Assembly: GCF_011397115.1 (NCBI RefSeq)
Contig: NZ_AP022822.1
Coordinates: forward strand, 62,001 to 126,000
DNA: 64,000 nucleotides
Origin: Enterococcus saigonensis
GTDB lineage: Bacteria > Bacillota > Bacilli > Lactobacillales > Enterococcaceae
Direction of reading: 5' to 3'
A program made the position numbers and the translations under genes. Below, one piece after another: positions 59,639 to 64,000 of this stretch (within the stretch, counting starts at the first letter, position 1; every line of letters starts with the position of its first letter). The notes under the pieces were generated by a model. That model saw nothing but the letters and a program-made list of their open reading frames with translations. It had not been told where the DNA came from and made no database searches.

Positions 59639-60073
59639 ATGCCAGTCACTACAAAAAAATATAGTATCCAAGAAATCAGTCGGCAATTGGCTATTCCAGC
59701 ATCGACATTGCGCTATTATGAAAAACAAGGACTCTTGCAAAATGTACATCGTGCTGGCAAACATCGCCTTTACACAACCGAACACATTGATCGACTAGGA
59801 GCAATTCAATGTTTTAAAAAAACAGGAATGTCGTTAAAGCAGATTAAAGATTTTTTTTACCACGAGGATGTTACAAAAGATTCAGCTGCACTGGTCTTTT
59901 TATTAGAAAATCAATGTGAAGCCGTCAAAAAGCAAATAGCAGAGTTGGAAGAAAATAAAGCACAAGTAGAGCGCAAATTACAATTTTATACTGCTAAAAT
60001 CACAGCCCAACAAGACTCTTTCGGTTGGACTGATTTTGAAGAAGCTGAAAGAAAAGAGGCTGGGAAATTATGA
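59639..60073 (+). CDS. MerR family regulator
   Basis: A 144-residue regulator with an N-terminal MerR winged helix (SIQEISRQLAIPASTLRYYEKQGLL) and a C-terminal dimerising coiled coil (about 85-130). No conserved Cys set for metals is present, so an organic electrophile or similar signal is likely. ATG at 59639 follows GGAGGAAG. A TTG at 59627 lies before that site. It presumably regulates the divergent aldo/keto reductase gene. Confidence 0.9.
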   Translation: MPVTTKKYSIQEISRQLAIPASTLRYYEKQGLLQNVHRAGKHRLYTTEHIDRLGAIQCFKKTGMSLKQIKDFFYHEDVTKDSAALVFLLENQCEAVKKQIAELEENKAQVERKLQFYTAKITAQQDSFGWTDFEEAERKEAGKL

Positions 60074-60196
60074 TTTCCCAGCCTCTTTTAGGCGTATCTT
60101 TCGAGTTATTTTTATGCCTACGTTACAATAAGTCTAAGAAGAAGCTGGAGCAAAAAGTGCATCAGTTATTTTTTTAAAATAGAAAGGTGGGAATAT

Positions 60197-61729
60197 ATGG
60201 GGTCATTATGGCAAACATTTAGCGAACGAAAGGGCGAATTAATTTCAGCATTAGTTGAACACATTAGTATTTCACTTGTTGCATTATTATTTGCAATGTT
60301 GATTGCAATCCCGTTAGCCATTTGGTTAGTTAAATATAAAAAATTAGCAGAGATTATGCTACAAATTACAGGAGTTTTACAAACGATTCCTTCGTTAGCT
60401 CTTTTGGGGCTACTAATTCCCCTAGTGGGTATAGGCACCGTACCGGCAATTATCGCACTCGTTATTTACGCGCTATTACCAATTTTTCAAAGTACTTACA
60501 TCGGGTTAAGTGAGATTGACCCTTCACTAGAAGAAGCCGCAGATGCCTTTGGGATGAGCCGTTTTCGCAAGTTGCGAAAAGTGGAGTTGCCCATTGCACT
60601 ACCTGTTATTATTTCTGGGATTCGGACGGCATTGGTTTTAATCATTGGGACAGCCACACTTGCGGCGTTAATCGGTGCAGGTGGTTTAGGTACTTTTATC
60701 TTGCTGGGAATTGATCGTAATGATACCAGTTTAATCATCATTGGTGCTGTGAGCTCAGCCTTATTAGCGATTATTTTTAGTACGGCTATTCGTCTGCTTC
60801 AAAAAGTCCGCCCTCGTGTCATTGTGACTAGTTTAGTAGCGTTGTTTCTAGTAATTGGTGGTATTGGCTTATCACAGTCGTCATTATTCCAACCTGAAAC
60901 TATAACGATTGCTGGTAAATTAGGAGCAGAACCTGAAATCTTAATTAATATGTACAAAGAGTTAATTGAACAAGATAGTGACGTCAATGTGGAATTAAAG
61001 CCCAATTTTGGTAAAACAACTTTTCTATTTAGCGCGTTAAAAAATGATCAAATTGACATTTATCCTGAGTTTACCGGGACAGTATTAGAATCTTTAGTAA
61101 AAGTGCCAAAAAAAGATGCCGGACAGCATTCAGCAGCTCAAACTTATACATTGGCCAAAGACTTATTACTTCAGCAAGAACAGCTGGCATTTTTACCTCC
61201 GATGGCGTATCAAAATACGTACGCACTCGCAGTGAAAAAAACATTTGCAAAAGAACATGGGTTAAAAACCATCAGTGATTTGAAAAAAATTGAAAATCAG
61301 GTTCATGCTGGTTTTACACTGGAATTTAATGATCGTAATGATGGAAATAAGGGCTTAAAACAATTGTACCAACTCAATTTAAAAGTTAGTCAAATGGAGC
61401 CCGCCCTACGTTACACGGCGATTAATAATGGGGATGTGAATGTGATTGATGCCTATTCGACGGATAGTGAGATCAAGCAATACGACTTAATCACACTACA
61501 AGATGATCAACAGCTATTTCCACCTTATCAAGGTGCACCGCTGATGCGACAAGCGTTTGCAACAAAACATCCAGAAATTGTCAAAAGCTTAAATCAATTA
61601 AAAGATAAGATTACAGAAGATGAAATGGTCGCTATGAACTATGCTGTCAATGTAGAAGGACAAAAACCGGCCACAGTTGCACGCGAATACCTGCAACAAA
61701 AAGGTCTTTTAGGAGGTGAGGATAAATGA
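60197..61729 (+). CDS. ABC permease fused to substrate-binding protein (EgtU/OpuC type)
   Basis: A 510-residue fusion. Residues about 1-215 are the permease with five to six segments and the EAA-loop region SLEEAADAFGMSRFRKLRKVELP. After a further segment (about 218-236) the rest is an extracellular OpuAC-type binding domain (ITIAGKLGAEPEILINMYKE to the C-terminus). The fusion is known for BilEB of Listeria and EgtU of S. pneumoniae, which binds ergothioneine. OpuC/Bus systems for betaine or choline have the same fold. The substrate is undecided. The flavoprotein disulfide reductase next door favours a thiol compound (inference). AAGGTGGG precedes ATG. Confidence 0.85.
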   Translation: MGSLWQTFSERKGELISALVEHISISLVALLFAMLIAIPLAIWLVKYKKLAEIMLQITGVLQTIPSLALLGLLIPLVGIGTVPAIIALVIYALLPIFQSTYIGLSEIDPSLEEAADAFGMSRFRKLRKVELPIALPVIISGIRTALVLIIGTATLAALIGAGGLGTFILLGIDRNDTSLIIIGAVSSALLAIIFSTAIRLLQKVRPRVIVTSLVALFLVIGGIGLSQSSLFQPETITIAGKLGAEPEILINMYKELIEQDSDVNVELKPNFGKTTFLFSALKNDQIDIYPEFTGTVLESLVKVPKKDAGQHSAAQTYTLAKDLLLQQEQLAFLPPMAYQNTYALAVKKTFAKEHGLKTISDLKKIENQVHAGFTLEFNDRNDGNKGLKQLYQLNLKVSQMEPALRYTAINNGDVNVIDAYSTDSEIKQYDLITLQDDQQLFPPYQGAPLMRQAFATKHPEIVKSLNQLKDKITEDEMVAMNYAVNVEGQKPATVAREYLQQKGLLGGEDK

Positions 61730-62670
61730 GTGAGTTAGTTGTTTTTGACCATGTTGGTAAAAAATTTGGTGAAAGTACAGCGCTAGAAGATGTCTCTTTT
61801 AGTATTAAAACGGGTGAAATTTTTGTCCTCGTCGGTTCATCTGGCAGTGGTAAGACCACTTCTTTAAAAATGATCAACGCATTGCATATACCTACTAGCG
61901 GAGATATTTATTTTAAAAATAAGAAGATTAAAGATTATGATCCACAGAAACTTCGTTGGCAGATTGGGTATGTTTTGCAACAAATCGCCTTATTTCCAAC
62001 TATGACTGTTTTAGAAAATATAGAAATTATTCCTGAAATGCTTGGTTGGAGCAAGGAAAAACGGAAAGAAAGAGCGTTTGAATTATTGCGTGCAGTGGAG
62101 TTGGATCCTCAAGTATATGCTGACCGTATGCCAAGTGAATTATCTGGCGGGGAACAACAGCGTGTAGGTATCTTGCGTGCCTTAGCTGCTAAACCAGATG
62201 TTATGCTAATGGATGAACCGTTTAGTGCGCTAGATCCAATTTCAAGAGAGCAATTACAAAATCTTGTTTTGACCCTTCATAAAGATTTACAAAATACGAT
62301 TGTTTTTGTGACGCACGACATGAAAGAAGCCGTTAAATTGGGTGATCGTATTGCTGTCATGAAAGAAGGGCATTTAATTCAATGTGATACTCCAGCAGAA
62401 ATTGCGGCACATCCTGCCAATGAATTTGTGGCAGAATTCTTTAAAGGAACAGATATTACCTGGCAACCGTTACAAGCTCAATTAGCAGCAGTAGTGTTAG
62501 CAGGATTTTACACAGAAGATACCACTTCAGATTATCCGACACTTACACTTCAGCAGACAGTGCAAGAAAGTCTGCCATTACTAGCTAAAAATAATTTTCG
62601 TGTAGCAACCGACAAAATTTTAACTGCGGCTAATTTATTGAGTTTTTTAGCAGCAAGTCAAGAAGAATAA
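61726..62670 (+). CDS. ABC ATPase of the EgtU/OpuC-like transporter
   Basis: A 314-residue ATPase of the OpuCA/ProV type. Walker A VGSSGSGKTTSL, Q-loop YVLQQIALFP, signature LSGGEQQRVGILRAL, Walker B VMLMDEPFSALD and the switch His in FVTHDM are intact. The C-terminal 70 residues are too short for two full CBS domains, so osmosensing by CBS, as in OpuA, is unlikely. The ATG overlaps the permease stop (ATGA), showing that the two form one transporter. Confidence 0.92.
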   Translation: MSELVVFDHVGKKFGESTALEDVSFSIKTGEIFVLVGSSGSGKTTSLKMINALHIPTSGDIYFKNKKIKDYDPQKLRWQIGYVLQQIALFPTMTVLENIEIIPEMLGWSKEKRKERAFELLRAVELDPQVYADRMPSELSGGEQQRVGILRALAAKPDVMLMDEPFSALDPISREQLQNLVLTLHKDLQNTIVFVTHDMKEAVKLGDRIAVMKEGHLIQCDTPAEIAAHPANEFVAEFFKGTDITWQPLQAQLAAVVLAGFYTEDTTSDYPTLTLQQTVQESLPLLAKNNFRVATDKILTAANLLSFLAASQEE

Positions 62671-62695
62671 AGATAGAGGTAATGGAGGGAAAAAT

Positions 62696-64000
62696 ATGGC
62701 AGAGTATGATGTGGCAATTTTAGGTGCAGGTCCAGCTTGTTTATCATTGGCTTTTGATTTAAAAGCAGCAGGAAAAACTGTTGCTGTAGTAGAAGAGAAT
62801 TTATTTGGCGGGACGTGTCCAAATGCAGGATGCGACCCAAAGAAAATTTTATTTGCCGCAGAACAAGCCCGTCAACAAGTAGCGCAATTGGTCGGAAAAG
62901 GATTTGCAGCTGATGCAGTCCCCGCAGTTTCATGGCCAGAATTAATGGCTTTTAAAAAGACATACACCGATCCGGTTTCTCCTGAAAGAATCGCGGGTTT
63001 TGATGCTAGTGGCATTAAACATTTTCATGGCCATGGACGCCTAATTTCCAATCATGAAATTGTGGTATCCGCTACGTTTGGAACATCAAAAGATGAAAAT
63101 ATAGCTGAAAAACCGCTACAAAAATTAACCGCTAAACAAATCATTCTAGCCACAGGGCAACGGGCACGCTTGCTGGATATTCCAGGTAAAGAACACTTTT
63201 TAACCAGTACAGATTTCTTAGCACTGGAAACTTTGCCAGAGAAGATGATTTTTCTTGGTGCAGGTTATATTAGTTTTGAGTTGGCGGCAATTGCGAATGC
63301 TTGCGGTGCTAAAGTGACGATTTTACACCATAATGATACCCCTTTAAGAGGCTTTGATTCAGATTTGGCACAACATTTGGTAACTGAACTGGAAAAAAGC
63401 GGAATTACGTTTGTCTTTAATGAAGATATTCAGTCGCTTACAAAACAAGAAAATAAAAACTTGCGGGTTACCACCAATAAGTCGGTTTATGAAACGAATG
63501 CAGTAATATGTGCAACAGGAAGAATGGCGAATGTAGAAAATTTGGGATTAGAAGAACTAGGAATTGATGCAAGTAGTCGTGGTATTAGTGTAGATGAGCG
63601 TTTGCAAACGAGTCAAAAAAATATTTTTGCTATGGGTGACTGTATTGCCAAAAAGGAACCTAAAATGACACCAGTGGCAGGTTTTGAAGGACGTTATTTG
63701 AGTCAATTCTTACTAGGTAAAACAAAAGCTGCGATTCGCTATCCTAAAGTACCCACTTCCGTTTTTACGTTGCCTACATTAGCACAAGTTGGTGTGACCA
63801 GCAGTGAGGCAAAAGAAAATCCCGATATGTATACAACGGAATGGTTTGATATGCATGAGTGGTATAACTATTTTCGTACTAATGATCCAGTAGCTTTAGC
63901 TAAAATTATTTATGCCAAAGATAGTGGCGAAATTGTTGGGGCAGCGACTTTAAATCAAAAAGCAGATGAGTGGATCAATTTAATGACCTTCGTTATCAAT
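62696..64000 (+). CDS. Glutathione-reductase-like flavoprotein, 3' end outside window
   Basis: 435 codons are visible and the frame is open to the last base, so probably some tens of residues are missing. It is a class I pyridine-nucleotide disulfide oxidoreductase: FAD loop AILGAGPACLSLAFDL, redox-active Cys41 and Cys46 in FGGTCPNAGCDPKKIL, NAD(P) loop FLGAGYISFELAAIA, and FAD-binding AMGDCIAKKE. The dimerisation domain has begun. The C-terminal catalytic His is beyond the window. GGAGGGAAAAAT precedes ATG, 25 bases after the ATPase gene, so it is probably part of the transporter operon. It may reduce the imported compound or its disulfide (inference). Confidence 0.88.
   Translation, partial: MAEYDVAILGAGPACLSLAFDLKAAGKTVAVVEENLFGGTCPNAGCDPKKILFAAEQARQQVAQLVGKGFAADAVPAVSWPELMAFKKTYTDPVSPERIAGFDASGIKHFHGHGRLISNHEIVVSATFGTSKDENIAEKPLQKLTAKQIILATGQRARLLDIPGKEHFLTSTDFLALETLPEKMIFLGAGYISFELAAIANACGAKVTILHHNDTPLRGFDSDLAQHLVTELEKSGITFVFNEDIQSLTKQENKNLRVTTNKSVYETNAVICATGRMANVENLGLEELGIDASSRGISVDERLQTSQKNIFAMGDCIAKKEPKMTPVAGFEGRYLSQFLLGKTKAAIRYPKVPTSVFTLPTLAQVGVTSSEAKENPDMYTTEWFDMHEWYNYFRTNDPVALAKIIYAKDSGEIVGAATLNQKADEWINLMTFVIN

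Noticed and set aside
1..64000. CRISPR array, tRNA, rRNA, prophage or replication origin
   Set aside because: No regularly spaced repeats, no cloverleaf-like tRNA motif, no rRNA segments, no phage structural genes and no dnaA-box cluster were noticed on reading.

Overview
The window looks like chromosomal DNA of a low-GC lactic acid bacterium, most likely Enterococcus or a close relative in the Enterococcaceae. I base this on the AT-rich code, strong AGGAGG-type ribosome binding sites, TTG/GTG starts, many PTS systems, CcpA-type cre sites, an Ers/PrfA-like Crp regulator and the absence of respiratory genes. No rRNA, tRNA, CRISPR array or prophage was seen, so the genus is inference.

Layout. 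1-6.4 kb: a GH3 beta-glucosidase (5' cut) and a GH94 phosphorylase of the 1,2-beta-oligoglucan type, followed by a LacI regulator. 6.4-13.5 kb: an esterase, then a cellobiose/lactose-type PTS (IIB, IIC, IIA) with a GH1 6-phospho-glycosidase whose acid/base Glu is Gln, a LicR-like PRD activator and a YczE-type membrane protein. 13.5-19.4 kb: a degenerate M24 peptidase-like protein, a DUF2975/HTH pair, and an Ers/PrfA-like regulator divergent from a hypothetical gene and an MFS transporter, with a PrfA-box-like palindrome between them. 19.4-24.7 kb: an IS256-family element with a perfect 8-bp target duplication. It lies next to an AT-rich island with two tandem 25-residue peptide genes on the minus strand. 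Divergent from these are an RRE-like protein, an E1/ThiF-like enzyme joined in frame (but across a TGA) to an HELLH zincin-like domain, and an ABC exporter. I read this as a possibly undescribed, probably damaged, RiPP-like peptide-modification cluster.

24.7-28.6 kb: a PadR regulator with its membrane partner, an unknown gene and purA. 28.6-37.3 kb: a sulfated-galactoside locus with a GntR regulator, GH35 beta-galactosidase, mannose-family PTS (IIB, IIC, IID, IIA), a Cys-type cytoplasmic sulfatase, its anaerobic radical-SAM maturase and a TauE/SafE anion exporter.

37.3-57.2 kb: a folate-dependent histidine fermentation region. It holds a formate-channel homologue, hutU and hutI divergent, a SARP-like STAND regulator, a GlmL-like ATPase, ftcD, fchA, fhs, an amino-acid permease, hutH, a YitT protein, hutD, and a THF-riboswitch-controlled folT-folC pair. 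Together they would turn histidine into glutamate, ammonia and formate, with ATP made by Fhs running in reverse, folate supplied by FolT/FolC and formate leaving through the channel. Four cre-like boxes in this region argue for carbon catabolite control.

57.2-64 kb: a DHH phosphoesterase, an aldo/keto reductase divergent from a MerR regulator, an EgtU/OpuC-like permease-binding-protein fusion with its ATPase, and a glutathione-reductase-like flavoprotein cut by the window end.
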